Shown here piece by piece: positions 47,593-60,166 of a stretch of DNA of 64,000 nucleotides. This DNA comes from Gossypium raimondii. Its lineage: Eukaryota > Streptophyta > Magnoliopsida > Malvales > Malvaceae. How positions within the stretch are numbered: the first letter of the stretch is position 1; every line of letters begins with the position of its first letter. The position numbers and the translations under genes were made by a program. The stretch spans positions 57,607,980-57,671,979 of the forward strand of contig NC_068575.1 of assembly GCF_025698545.1 (NCBI RefSeq). The letters run 5' to 3'. Below the pieces are notes generated by a model. It saw only the letters and a list, made by a program, of their open reading frames with translations, was not told where the DNA came from and searched no databases.

Positions 47593-49941
47593 ACTCCTAA
47601 AATTACTTATAGTCCCTCTCCAACCCATAAATAGGAGGATAATGCGTTTCCATCTCACGTCCTCCTACATTGGTAATAATGCTCATGCCAATTAAGCTAA
47701 AACTCAATCGGTCATTTTAGAATTAATCAAATAACATTTACTAAAATTTTACATAAATTAAAATATTAAAAAAAAAGGTAACACTGTTTTATACTTACAA
47801 ACTAAGTTACTATTGAAAAGCTAATAAACAATTTAAAAATTAAATATAATATATTTACGAAAGGAGGTTTTGAGTTAAACCGATGAATAAAAAATCTTTT
47901 AAAACCAAGAATTGGTTATTTTATTTAAAATAATTTGAAATTATTGAAATAATTAATTAATCATGGAAGTTATAATATAAAATTCAAAGGAAAGGACTAA
48001 ATGAAAAAAAACAAATACAATCAAATTGAGGACTAAATTAAATATATGTGTAGGAAATAAAGATAATTTAAATTTAGAAAATATTTAATATAATGGGTTG
48101 AAATATTTTCAGAGAGTAAATTGTAAAACTGCTAATATCAACATGGTCTAAAGTAAGAAGGCCATCATTTATATAATTTATAAATAAATCTACATGCATT
48201 AAATATTTACTTTATAACTATATTAAATAACTATTAATAGGATGAAATTAAATTAATTAAAAAGGAATTAGTGATGAAATCGCACAGGAGGTAAACTAAA
48301 AATGACCAAAAAGGGAGATCGACCATCACTTAAAAAAAGTCGCGGATTTGGCCATTTGGGAGCCAAACACACGCTTATCAAATTATCTAAAGAAAATAAA
48401 TTGTCAAATTTTAAAAAATATTTTTATTTATCTTTTATATACATGACCTGATATTATCATTTTAAAACTGCATTTTAAGCCCGTGTATTTTAATAAAAAA
48501 AATTTGTATTGCATTCCAAACACGTGCATTTTAATTAATACATATACAATTTATTTAATATATTTTAAGTTATAAATATAATCAATTTTAACCTTTCGTT
48601 TTTAATTTTTAATTTTTAATTTTAATGATTTAAAGAATAGATAAAAGTTTAATCTTAATTTTTAAAATTGTATAAATATTTACTTTAATATTAAAAACTA
48701 TTTTAAATTAAGAATAGATATACCTTAATATTTTTTAGTATTTTTAAAGGAAATTTTCTTTAATATTTTCTTTCTAAATTTATGCACACGAGTAGTCCAT
48801 GCATAATTTACTTTAATCTTAATTTTTAAAACTTATCTGAAAATTATTTTAAATTGCATACTCGTGCAACAAGCTGATTGTATGTATTAATTAAAATTAT
48901 AAGCTTAAAAAGTATTTGAATGAAAATTATATATATGTATATTTAAAAACTATTATAAGTAAATTTGTATACTTATTATAATCCTTATAGTGAGTTCAAA
49001 TTGGAATTATTATTCCTTAAAAAATATTTAATTTCTGCAAATTATGAATACAAAATTTGCACTCAATTGAAACAATTTAAACAAATTAGGGTTAAATTAT
49101 AAGTGTAATAAAAGTTTAGGACTAAATATGAATATATGTAAAAAGATCACATCTCATTCTCAAGTGAATGGCTGAGTTGGGCGCAATTTGTGATTTCCAA
49201 TTATATATTATTATATTTATTAATTACTCCTTCACTTTTACTTCTAACTTTTTTGGTGAAAAATAAAAAATACAGAGTAATTAAACTAGATCAATAAAGG
49301 AGAATCCTCAAATAATTTTAAACCAATGCTTCTAATGCGTGCTGATCTAACCAAATTATCTGTAATCGAAGTCTCTTCTCTAAACAAACGTTGAATTTTC
49401 CGCTTCTAATTTTTCTTTTTCATGTTTATGTCATTTCAATTTCTAACAACAAAATTTAATATCATCTCCTCTCATCCTTATCCAATAAAAAAATGTTACC
49501 TTTTTGTTATTTTTATTTATTATTTTATTATTTTCAATAAATTACATCAACTGAATGTTTGGAAAAATTATATATTTTAACTTTGTAATAAATATTAGTG
49601 TTATATTTACCTTACAATGTATTTTAAATAATAATGATTTTTTGAAAATAATATTTTATTAAAATATTTTAAAATGGGTGACGAATATTATATTTTAAAA
49701 TTATTTTAGAAATATGTAATCCGTATATATTTGATTTTATTATTAAGTGGTATATATATATATATATTTAAAAGTTAAAATTAATTTATTTTCATTTAAA
49801 ATAGGAAAAGAAGAGTACTAAATTTCAAACAAGTAATAAAAAATAAAAAATGTTGTTCAGTTAGTAATCACAAATCGATCAAATTAGTAAAATTAATTTT
49901 AGTTCAATTAATCTATGGTTTTTTAGTTAATAAGTATAAAT
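47593..49941. other. AT-rich intergenic DNA without recognisable genes
   Basis: No ORF or RNA gene is supported. A TA microsatellite lies near 49751-49768. Phrases near 47990-48130 (AAAGGACTAAATGAAAA) suggest LTR debris. Confidence 0.5.
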
Positions 49942-49950
49942 AAATAAAAT

Positions 49951-50756
49951 GGGTAAACTACACCCATGGTCACTTTTGTTTACCTTAGGTTACATTTCAG
50001 TCACTTATGTTTGAAATGTTACGTTTTAGTCACTTCTGTTATCGTGTTGTAACATTTTAGTCACTGAGCCGTTAATTGTCGTGAATGGTGTAATGGTAAG
50101 CTGACGTGGCACATTAAATCATCATTTCAAACAAAAACTTTAGGTTAAATTATACAATTGGTCCCCATAATTTTTCGTTTTGAGCAAATTAATTCTTTTA
50201 TGTTCTTTTAACTTTCTTTCTTTTTTTTTTTTTTCTTTTTCCATTCTCTTCTGCTTCTCCCTCTGTTTTTCTACCTTCTTTATTTCTTTTAACATACCAG
50301 GAAGTCGAATTGGTAGTGAAGAAAGAAGCATGGTATGGGTTTATGGGTTTTGGTTATAGGCAAATGATGACAGTCGACTTCCTACTTCTTTTTTCATTGC
50401 CAATTTGACTTCCTAATATGTTAAAAGAAATGGGAAATGTATGAAATCAGAGGGAGAAACAAAAAAGAATGGAAAAAAAGAGGAAAGTTTAAAGAACATA
50501 AAAGAAAAAAAAATTAAATTACTTAAAACGAAAAAAATATGAGGATCAATTGTATAATTTAACCTAAAATTTTGTTTGAAATGATAATTTAACGTGCCAC
50601 GTCAGCTTACCGTTACACCATTAACGACGATTAATGACTCAGTGACTAAAATGTTACAACATGATAACGTAAATGACTAAAACGTAACATTTCAAACATA
50701 AGTGACTAAAACGTAACCTAAGGTAAACAAAAGTGACCATGGGTGTAGTTTACCCT
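49951..50756. repeat. Mutator-like foldback MITE, copy 2, with 9-bp target duplication
   Basis: The ends are GGGTAAACTACACCCATGG and its complement, with long inverted arms. The direct repeat AAATAAAAT flanks the element at 49942-49950 and 50757-50765; nine bases is typical of Mutator-like transposition. The sequence is nearly the same as copy 1 at 23144-23949, including the central tract. The 63-codon minus-strand ORF at 50140-50331 is part of the low-complexity arm. Confidence 0.92.
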
Positions 50757-50862
50757 AAATAAAATTTGGTTAATTTTATTAAAAGATTTCGAAGAAAAAA
50801 ATAATTCAAGTAAAGTGCAAAATCAGTATATTTATTTGAGGAAAGCAACGTTGGTGCAAAAT

Positions 50863-50920
50863 CAAAGCTTTTGTTACATACTTGATGATTTTAGTATATA
50901 GAAAAAAATCAAAGCAAACA
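50863..50920. repeat. Degenerate copy of the proximal promoter of the acyltransferase gene
   Basis: CAAAGC.TTTTGTTA, a short AT-rich gap with a TATA-like TATATAG, then TCAAAGCAAAC parallels 54166-54229 just upstream of the glycerol-3-phosphate acyltransferase gene. No coding remnant follows. The match is short and AT-rich, so chance is not excluded. Confidence 0.35.
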
Positions 50921-50942
50921 TGGAAAGAAAAGTCAGTTTTCA

Positions 50943-51162
50943 CTTTTCACACAACATTGTAATTTCCCCTAGAAAGTGATGGGAAAAGCTCCACGTCGCA
51001 AGAGACTTTGTAATTCTCTGCTGCATCTCTTTCCTTATTTTTTTAGCCTAAACAATGGTTGATACCGACAGTGATAGGTACCATCCAAGTTAGATTAGAA
51101 AGAATCCGATCATTATTTCATAAATAAAATTGCTTTTGTTTAAATTTAATTACAAATAATAT
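50943..51162. repeat. Diverged direct duplicate of 45002-45204
   Basis: This is the partner of the segment at 45002; the shared blocks are listed there. It lies directly after the promoter-like fragment at 50863-50920. Confidence 0.7.
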
Positions 51163-54100
51163 AAATTTAAATCTAAATAATATGTTAATCGATCTAGTTT
51201 GGTCGGAAATCGATTAAAAGTTTTTTAAAATTTTGGTTAACGGTTAATTCGGTTCTAAATCAGAAATTAACCAAATTAACCGAACTTAATAAATAATATT
51301 ATATATTATATGTATTGTGATATTACTAATTCGGTTAATTTGGTTAATTCATATAATCCGGCCAAATAAACATTAACAATTTATTTTTTTATATGTTTTA
51401 TACTTGTTTTGACTAAAAAGTTCTGCTAATTTAGTTGATACTAATTCGGTTCGACTAACCGTTTGAACACCCCTACTTACAAGAATGATTAAAGTTCTGG
51501 TCTAGCATTCAACTGATATAGATTCAAACTTTGTCTTTTTTTTTTCTTTAATATTCTAATGATTACAAAAAAAAATCATAAAAATTATGTTGGAGACGAC
51601 TTTAATTCTTATACTATGATAATTAACTGATATTGATTCTTATATGGTGATAATTAAGGCATGCAGTACCTAATTAGTGCATTTATGTATAGCTGCCTAA
51701 TATTTTAAGCTTTTAAATAAATCCTAACTTTTCTTTTTTGGTGACACGTAAATCCTAACTTTTGGAATTGTGGTGGCAAATTCAAAATTCAAAACACATT
51801 TATCAACCTATATACAGTTTTAATTGTATTAAATGTCTATTATGTATTGTTGATCAAGATTTCAAAAAAAGATGAGAGAATAATGGAGAAATGTGTCGAT
51901 TTACTTATAATAGATGGAGAGTCAAAATAATGGAGCTGATGAAGGAGAAATCTAAGCTTGTTGTCTAGGGTTTTCAAGGGGAAAGAGTCAATCCCAGGTC
52001 TCTCGTGTGCTAGGGCTTATAGAGGGTCATCCCTTATTTTGTAGGTGTTCTGTAAGGCTTTGTGTGCCAACTAGGTGACAAGGCTATTATAGGTCAGTTG
52101 TCACCTTATAATGTACTATGTAGTCTTGCTCTAACATTCTCGTCTTTGGAAGTTGTACGAGGTTATTGCATATTGGTGATCCCTTAGTAGTCTCATAAGG
52201 ATGCATAATTAGTCGACTCTAGGCTAGTTTAATTAAGGTGGACAAGGGGGTATCTATGGGCCATCTTAAGCGAAGGGTTGCTATAGATAATTTCTAGCAA
52301 AGGGTTAGATGCAAACAGCTTCCAGTGAACTTCATGTCTTGGCATGTGTCGATGTTGAAGTGGGGTATAACATATTTCTAGCTAATAAGTTATGATAATG
52401 AAGTTGAAAATAAAATAAGGTTTTGTTTAATTTCTAAAAGTATTATTTTATTTTTATTTAAAAAAATTAAAAACGCATCTAATAAATAAAAATAAAATTT
52501 TGTTTTCAATAATGAAAACATGTTTAGTAAATATTTTCTATAATAGAAATAAGATTACATTTTATGGATTTGAACTAAAGCACCACATTTAATAGATGAG
52601 AATCTGTTTTATATGATGAGTTTGAACTAGAGCCAATTTATTTTGAATAATCACATTATAGGTTCGATCATATCTGAATTTATTTTAAGTTAAAAATAAA
52701 ACCATTGTTTTCATAATTTTTACTTTTATGAAGTATTTTAATGAAAATTACTTTTTATTATTTTTAATTTTCACATAATTTCATTGTTCAAAATCATTTT
52801 TAAAATTTTTAATCGAACATGTTTTCTTCAATGTTTTCCATTTTTCAAAAAATAAAAATAAACTTTGTTTATTGAAAATCAAACAGAGCCATCATATTTT
52901 AAATATTATTTATTATTTTCAAAATTATTTTTAAATATTGTTGGTTTGAAAAGAGGGTGACACATCTTTTGAGTTTGTCTTGTTTTTTTTTAATATAAGA
53001 GGAGGGTCAAATGTTAATTTTGGTTCCTATACTTTAGTTTTTGACATAATTTGATCTATTTATTTTATAATGCCATTAGTTAGTCTAAATAGTTAATATA
53101 TAGTGCTACCTATGTCAATTTTAATAGAACATTATTCCAACAACAAAAAATTATCATCATAACGAGTTCGAATGAGTGTTTTAATAAAAAATTTCACATA
53201 AGCATTTTCAATGTAATTTTTTGTTACATCACTAGCAAGTGATATACATTTTTTTATTTAAAATGTCACACTAATGAATTTAACGGAAAAATTTTAATGG
53301 CAGAATAATTAAACTTCAATTTTAAAATTTAAAAATAAAGGGACTATATTTCTAAAAATAAAAATAAAGAAATTAAATTTCAAATATATAAAATATATAA
53401 AACTTAAAACATATTTTAAAATTTAAATTTTACCCTATAATTTAAATAAATAAGTACTTAACCCAATCGAAAGCAATACTAATTTTATAATGAAAATGGA
53501 AAGAGAAAAGGAAAATGGAGAAGAAAAAACTGGAACATCAAATGCAACATTAATTATACAATGAAGAAAGATGACAAACTAAATAGCGGGTAAAACAAAG
53601 AGGATTAATTTAACTCATCATTCATGTGAGGTTAAAATCAATACATTTTTCATACCCATTTTTATCATTTACTTACTTTTAAATATATTTTATTTATTTA
53701 CGAGTGTATTATGATTTAAAACTATAAATAAGAGGATAATATCATAATGTACTTTAGTACACTTAAATTTATATTCTCTTGTATTAGTAATAGTACCGAT
53801 ATTAATTAAACTATGACTCAATTTATTTTTATTGAGAATAGAAGGAGAACAAAGTATATGTGTAAACGTGATGAATGATAGATTATTATGGAATTGAACT
53901 CGATTCCATTAATTAATTTATAAAAAATAGTTTAATTATTAAAAGAATATTTTTAAAATTTTGGTTATTGATTATTTTAGATTAAATAAATAAAAATAAT
54001 ATTAATTGTAAGTTTGGTTGAGGTAATGCAGTTAATTCAAACAACACCTTTATCGATTATTATTTTTGAATACTCATAGGAAGAAAAATTAATTCACGTA

Positions 54101-54204
54101 ATGTACCCCCAAAAATTATAATCGTTGTCTTCAAGGAAATATTTTGGAAATCTCGGTGCCCCCACCAAAGCGTTTTTGTTATACACTTCATGAACTTTTT
54201 TCTC
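51163..54204. other. Intergenic DNA, no gene seen
   Basis: AT-rich. The stretch 51840-52380 is less AT-rich ('ggtctctcgtgtgctagg', 'tgtgtgccaactaggtgac') and may be the LTR of an unidentified retrotransposon, but no frames or borders support this. Near 52980-53350 the wording is that of decayed MITEs. The last few hundred bases hold the distal promoter of the acyltransferase. Confidence 0.4.
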
Positions 54205-54213
54205 TATATATAA
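54205..54213 (+). promoter_or_regulatory. TATA box of the acyltransferase gene
   Basis: TATATATAA lies about 95 bases upstream of the ATG, which would give a leader of roughly 65-70 bases rich in A. Confidence 0.55.
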
Positions 54214-54306
54214 CTCAAAGCAAACGAACATTGAAGCAAAACTAAACACAAAGCTTCAAGCCAAAAAAAGAAAGAAAAAAAAATAGTTAGTTGTAAAAGC
54301 CTAACA

Positions 54307-55935
54307 ATGGCGAAACCAAAGGGAGCCCCTACTTTTATATTTCCAAGAGTAGCTCACTGTGCATCAATTGGGCGTGAAAAAGATACGGTTGTGGCGGACA
54401 TGGATGGAACCCTGCTAAGAGGACGAAGCTCTTTCCCTTACTTTGCATTAGTTGCCTTTGAAGTTGGTGGGATATTAAGGCTTCTCTTCTTGCTTTTAGC
54501 TTCCCCCATAGCAGGGATCCTTTACTATTTCATCTCAGAATCGGCGGGTATTCAAGTCCTAATATTTGCAACCTTCGTGGGAATGAAAGTGTCGGATATC
54601 GAATCCGTGGCTCGAGCTGTTTTGCCCAAGTTTTACTCCACCGATTTGCATCCCGAGACTTGGAGGGTGTTCTCTTCATGTGGGAAAAGATGTGTGCTTA
54701 CGGCCAACCCAAGGGTTATGGTGGATCCCTTTTTGAAGGATTATTTGGGAGCTGATTTGGTTATTGGAACTGAAATCCATGTGTTTAAAGGTAGAGCCAC
54801 TGGTTTAGTGAAGAATCCTGGGGTTCTTGTGGGAACAAATAAGGCTGATGCACTTGAGAATGCTTTCAAAGATGAGCCTATCCCCGATATTGGTCTTGGG
54901 GATCGAAAGACTGATTATCCTTTCATGAAATTGTGCAAGGTTACTTGTCTTTCCCCTTTTCTTACCAGGTATTACACTTATTTTTAACCTTTCTTCTGCA
55001 TTTTAGATTAAAAAGGCTTTTAGTTTGGTTTACAGGAAAGTTATGTGGTTCCAGCAAAGCCTGAAGTTGATCCGGTAAGCCTCAACAAACTACCAAAACC
55101 AGTAGTTTTCCACGATGGCCGACTTGTTCAAAAACCAACCCCACTCATTGCACTTCTCATCATCCTTTGGATCCCCGTAGGCTTCCTCCTTGCCTGCCTC
55201 CGCATTGCCGCCGGCGCACTCCTTCCCATGCCGTTAGTCTATTATGCGTTTTGGGCACTTGGTGTACGAGTTTACATCAAAGGCAACCCACCCCCACCGG
55301 CTAAAAAATCAATAGGTCAAACCGGAGTCCTTTTCATATGCTCTCATAGAACCCTACTTGACCCTATCTTCCTGTCCACAGCTGTAGGCCGTCCGATACC
55401 GGCCGTGACATACTCCGTATCGAGATTATCTGAAATCATCTCACCTATTAAGACCGTCCGTCTCAGCCGTGATCGCGCCACGGATGCTTCCTTGATTAAA
55501 AAGCTATTACAAGAAGGCGACCTAGTTATTTGCCCCGAAGGAACAACATGTAGGGAACCGTTTTTACTAAGGTTTTCGGCTTTATTTGCGGAGTTAACCG
55601 ACGAACTTGTTCCGATCGCAATGGCGAACCGAATGAGCATGTTCCATGGAACAACAGCTAGGGGGTGGAAAGGGATGGACCCATTTTACTTCTTCATGAA
55701 CCCTAGCCCAACTTATGAAGTAACATTCTTGAACAAGGTGCCATATGCTTTAACTTGTAGTGGTGGGAAATCAAGCCATGAAGTTGCCAATTATATTCAA
55801 AGAATTGTTGCTGCAAGCTTATCATATGAATGTACAAGTTTTACCAGAAAAGATAAGTACAGGGCTTTGGATGGAAATGATGGCACTGTGGTTGAAAAAC
55901 CAAAGCTTTCTCCTAGTAAGGTCATGGGCTGCTAG
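54307..55935 (+). CDS. RAM2-like: Glycerol-3-phosphate acyltransferase, land-plant GPAT, probably RAM2-like
   Basis: Two coding exons, 54307-54939 and 55036-55935, give 510 aa, the normal length and two-exon form of land-plant GPATs. The N-terminal HAD-type phosphatase domain has motif I DMDGT at 31-35 and motif III GDRKTD at 198-203, both intact as in GPAT4/6/8 and unlike GPAT5. The acyltransferase domain has HRTLLDP (His315, Asp320; HX4D) and PEGTTCREP at 378-386. Membrane segments lie near 48-92 and 246-275. Such enzymes make sn-2 acylglycerols (2-monoacylglycerol when the phosphatase is active) at the ER for cutin, suberin or symbiotic lipid export. Wording such as [16 protein letters not shown] and [15 protein letters not shown] seems to me closest to the RAM2 clade, known from arbuscular mycorrhiza; that assignment is from memory and needs a tree. 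Confidence 0.9.
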
Positions 55936-56727
55936 AAACTATAATTTGTTCACGCTATTTTGTCCTTTAGTTTCGTAGCTTAGGGTGTTTTTTGTCCTAT
56001 AAATTGTTGTATACCAAAATCATCACCTTCAAATAATAATAGTATTGATGATTAAAAATAATACTTAATATATATGGTAATTGGGTGAGAAATTCAAGGT
56101 TATTAAAGAAAAGTTTGTTTGGATACAAATAACACAATTCAACTATACTCCAATCAAACTTAAATCATCACATTTTTAAACTATATTAATTAGATTATTT
56201 AGTTATTAAAATCAACTATTAAATGATGTATTTAATCTTATGTAACATAATTTAAAATTAAAATTTTAAAAATAAATATTGCAAAAATAGATGATGTAAA
56301 AATCTTAATTATGAGGTTTTTCAAGTTTTTATGTTCACACTTTTTTTTTTCAGTTTTACTTTATGTTTAGTTTTTACTTTTAAAAATAATGCAATATTAT
56401 TTTATTTATTAATTTTAGTTATATAAGATTTGACGAGTCATAATTTTAAGAATCTAATTGATATAAATTAGAATTTTAAAATGAAGGTGGAGATGACAGT
56501 TGCAATTGTGTGCTTGCATTAATATTGGCTAGAAAAGGGATAAACGCATCGTTTTTGGTTTTATAGTTCCTCTACTGGACACATGTTCCATTTTCGCTTT
56601 TTGACATTTCGACTAAAAAACAGTACACAACCCACCAAACTCCAAGGCAAAAGTCTTCGAAGACCTATCATCTCTTTTATTCTATTACCGATTGGATCCA
56701 AACAAGGGATTTTTTTTTGCCCTTTTA
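55936..56727. other. 3' UTR of the acyltransferase and promoter of the prolyl hydroxylase
   Basis: The two genes are in tandem with about 0.8 kb between coding regions. The DNA is AT-rich with no other gene. The stretch from about 56570 to 56727 is probably the leader of the downstream gene; the frame is open from a TTG at 56692 but the first ATG is at 56728. Confidence 0.5.
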
Positions 56728-59049
56728 ATGGATCATTGGTATTTTATAGGATTCTTGCTTCTTATTTTGCTTCATCTCTGTTTGGTTTCAGCTGAGATCA
56801 ATGGATCGGTGCTTGAAATGAAGAGAGGAACTTCTTCGGTTCCATTTGATCCCACTCGTGTTACTCAACTCTCATGGCACCCTAGGTCACTTTAATTTCT
56901 CTCTTCTTCTTTTTTGCATTTTATAGCTTTTTTCTGTTTAATTTACTCAAAATTGTGAACTTTATGTTTTTTTTTATTTTTTATTTTCAGGGCTTTCCTT
57001 TACAAAGGATTTTTATCAAGTGAGGAATGCGATCACCTTATTACTCTGGTAAGCAACATTTTTTTAAACTAATTTGTTGATTAATTTCGATTAGTGATGT
57101 TAACCCCCTCCCCTTTTTTTTGTTAAAATGTGTGAATTTCAGGCTAAGGATAAATTAGAGAAGTCAATGGTGGCGGATAATGAATCGGGTGATAGCATTG
57201 AGAGTGAAGTTCGAACCAGCTCTGGCATGTTTCTTCAGAAAGCTCAGGTATATAATTAAATTGCCCCTTTTTTTAGTTTAAATCTGTGAAATTAGCTGGA
57301 ATTCTGTTAATGGAAGATAGAAATATTACAGCGGTGAAGGCAGTTCACTTATTCTTCATAAATAACCAAATTTTGGATGGTAGTTTATGACAGATGATGT
57401 TTTAGGTGTCTTTTACTCCTTTCCCCTAATGATTCATTCACACTTAATCTAGGGCAAGCTCTTTACCTAAAGAATCCGTTTCCTCACTGAATGCATTGAA
57501 AGTTAAAGATGATAGTTGTGCTCTTTGGTATTGGCTTAAGCTTTTGGGATAATTACTTTCCCTTAATGCTGTATCAGAGATCTCGAGTAGGACTCCTGAT
57601 AACTGATTTACTTCTTATTTCTTCCTCTGGTGTCTTGTTGCTCACTGGGGAATGCGTTACTGCTTTAATCCTTCTTCAGTTTGCATCTTTTTCTTCACTG
57701 GAGTTCAGGTCCAAATGTGTACTGCTTAGTATTAGTTACTTGTTTCATTAAGTTTAGAGATCGTTTACTCAATATTAATTGTGATGACTCAGATTGTTTA
57801 CTTTTGTGGACCGTGTTTGGAAAGCATTGTATATGCTGATTCTTGAAGTTCAAATGCTTATGTGGTGTCCTTTATTTCTCATGTGAAGGATGAAGTAGTT
57901 GCTGATATTGAAGCTAGGATTGCTGCATGGACCTTCCTTCCAGTAGGTATATATCATTTCTTGCTTGTTGTTACCCTATAATTTCTTAATCTACGTTGAA
58001 TGGTGTTTTCTCATCTTATTTTAATATGGCACACCAACCAGAGAATGGGGAGTCCATGCAAATACTACATTACGAGAATGGTCAAAAGTATGAGCCACAT
58101 TTCGATTATTTTCATGACAAGGCTAATCAAGAGCTGGGCGGTCACCGTATAGCCACTGTACTGATGTATTTGTCTGATGTTGAGAGTGGTGGGGAAACTG
58201 TGTTTCCAAATGCAGAGGTAAGCATTTGACTGTGAATTTTTTATTCCCCCTATTTATGTTTGCTCTCTTCCTATTCTATCATTGTTAAATGCTTACATTT
58301 CCATTTTATTTTGTTCATCACTTACTAGTCTGCCTTCTGCAGGGAAAACTTTCTCAGCCAAAGGATGATAGCTGGTCAGATTGTGCAAAAAATGGATATG
58401 CAGGTAATACTATGATTTCCATTGGAGATTTTGTGAAATGCTTACTGTGTTGTGTTTTTACTTTTCTCGGATATTAATATGCTAGATCATACCGATCTGT
58501 TGGAAGAATTTTCATTTGATTCTAGCTGATAAAATCTCACTTTAATGAACAAGTGAAATTAAGTTTGCCACTTTTGTTTGTATGATTGGCTTGTGATCTG
58601 TATTCCAATTAATTCTACAGATATTACTATGAACCTGCTCTATATGTTCATAGCATCTTATTTAATTGTTCTCGGATAAAATTGCCACCTTAGAAATCCA
58701 ACCATATAATCATCACAAAATTTTACTGTTCGTCCTTGCAGTGAAACCCAGAAAAGGTGATGCATTACTATTCTTCAGTCTTCATCTTGATGCAACAACT
58801 GATTCCGACAGTTTGCATGGAAGTTGCCCAGTGATAAAGGGTGAGAAATGGTCTGCAACAAAATGGATCCATGTCAGGTCATTCGATACGGCAAAGAGGC
58901 AGTCTGTAAATGGAGATTGTGTTGATGAGAACGAGAATTGTGCTACCTGGGCTTCAGCGGGTGAGTGTGAAAAGAACCCTAGTTACATGATTGGTTCCGA
59001 AGACTATTACGGATATTGTAGGAAGAGTTGTAAGGTATGCTCCTCGTAA
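56728..59049 (+). CDS. P4H: Prolyl 4-hydroxylase with C-terminal ShKT domain
   Basis: Seven coding exons: 56728-56885, 56991-57048, 57143-57247, 57889-57946, 58042-58217, 58343-58403 and 58742-59049, giving 307 aa. The N-terminus is a signal anchor (YFIGFLLLILLHLCLVSA). The 2-oxoglutarate/Fe(II) dioxygenase domain shows the iron ligands His146 and Asp148 in PHFDYFHD, distal His231 in LHGSCPV, and the 2-oxoglutarate lysine in GEKW (Lys241). LSWHPRAFLYKGFLSSEECDHL and LHYENGQKYEPHFDYF are typical. Residues 265-305 form a six-cysteine ShKT domain (C265, C272, C281, C298, C302, C305), a known C-terminal module of plant P4Hs, not a toxin. The enzyme hydroxylates proline in extensins and arabinogalactan proteins in the ER/Golgi. 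All catalytic residues are present. Confidence 0.93.
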
Positions 59050-60166
59050 AAAGTTGTTTCCCAAAGATCAATGGTTGAAGCTTTTAATAGCTGTATATAC
59101 AGACACATTTTTGAGTTATGCTCGATGCACACACATTTTTGAGGACTTGAATCAGTGAAGTTTCATATATTATATCGAGGATGGTTATTGGTTATTATAT
59201 ATCATCTCTACTATCATCTGGATTAGCTGGTGAAAACAACTTACCATCTAGATTAAACAGGAATGATTTATACTAGTATGTGGTTAATATAGTTGGTTCA
59301 TTTAATCCCTCTTACAAGGTGGCATCCAGCACACGACTGCCTAGTGCAGCAGCAGCTGAGGAGAGAATGAATGTTTGGTATTTACAAAAAAGGAATTACT
59401 CACAAATTGCTGCATGATTTGTGCAATCAGTTCATTTGATCAGCCTAAACTAATCTGTTACGGAAACAGAAAATGCTGTTGTGTTTCCAGATGCATGAGC
59501 CATCAAAAGCATTGCTTTGATACAGTTTTGGATCAAGGCATTCTCCAACAAAAACATCAAACCGAACCATGAAAGCATTGTTCAAGAAGTACTTGGTACT
59601 GAATTGTGATTGTTAAGTAACTGTAATTGAACATCTCACAACATTCTGCTCTAAAACAAACAAATGTTGTTGATCATGCTTCCAAATGCTTTGCCCCACC
59701 ATGAATGATATAGACCAACAATCATATTGATGATCTTAATAGAAAGAATTAGCACTTAAGAATTTCAATGCCAATATATCTTTTGCAATATTGGTTAAAT
59801 GAAGAAAGGAAAACATCGATTGAAACAACAATCAAGAGCCATGGATGAATAAATATGCATAGCATATGGTCTTTCCTTTTATTCCTTTTTCTTTCCACCT
59901 TGATCAGAACTTTATATCTGAATATTTATATACCAAAAAGAAAAAAAAAATGGAAGTTTAACACTGATTGTAAAAATGGGATGATACAACTTGTAAGATT
60001 TTTTATTTGTAACCTGAAAATCAAGACGAAATCTAGGTTGTAATGGAATGAGGAAGGAAGGCTTTAAAAGAAATAATAAAGAAACTATTTGTATTGCTGA
60101 TCAACTTTGGGTTGATGGTGAAAACAGCATTCAAGCATTTGCCCTAGTAAAAAGAAGAGTTCTTGC
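59050..60166. other. Spacer between convergent genes
   Basis: This holds the 3' UTRs of the prolyl hydroxylase (left) and of the DUF1336 gene (right). ORFs at 59375-59572 and 59855-60043 are not recognised and look fortuitous. Confidence 0.5.

Noticed and set aside
50140-50331. Lysine-rich 63-codon ORF resembling a coiled-coil protein
   Set aside because: It is the purine-rich arm of the MITE at 49951-50756, and the same sequence occurs in copy 1.
58908-59049. Six-cysteine ShK-toxin-like sequence
   Set aside because: It is the C-terminal ShKT module of the prolyl 4-hydroxylase, a normal plant domain arrangement, and not a toxin gene.
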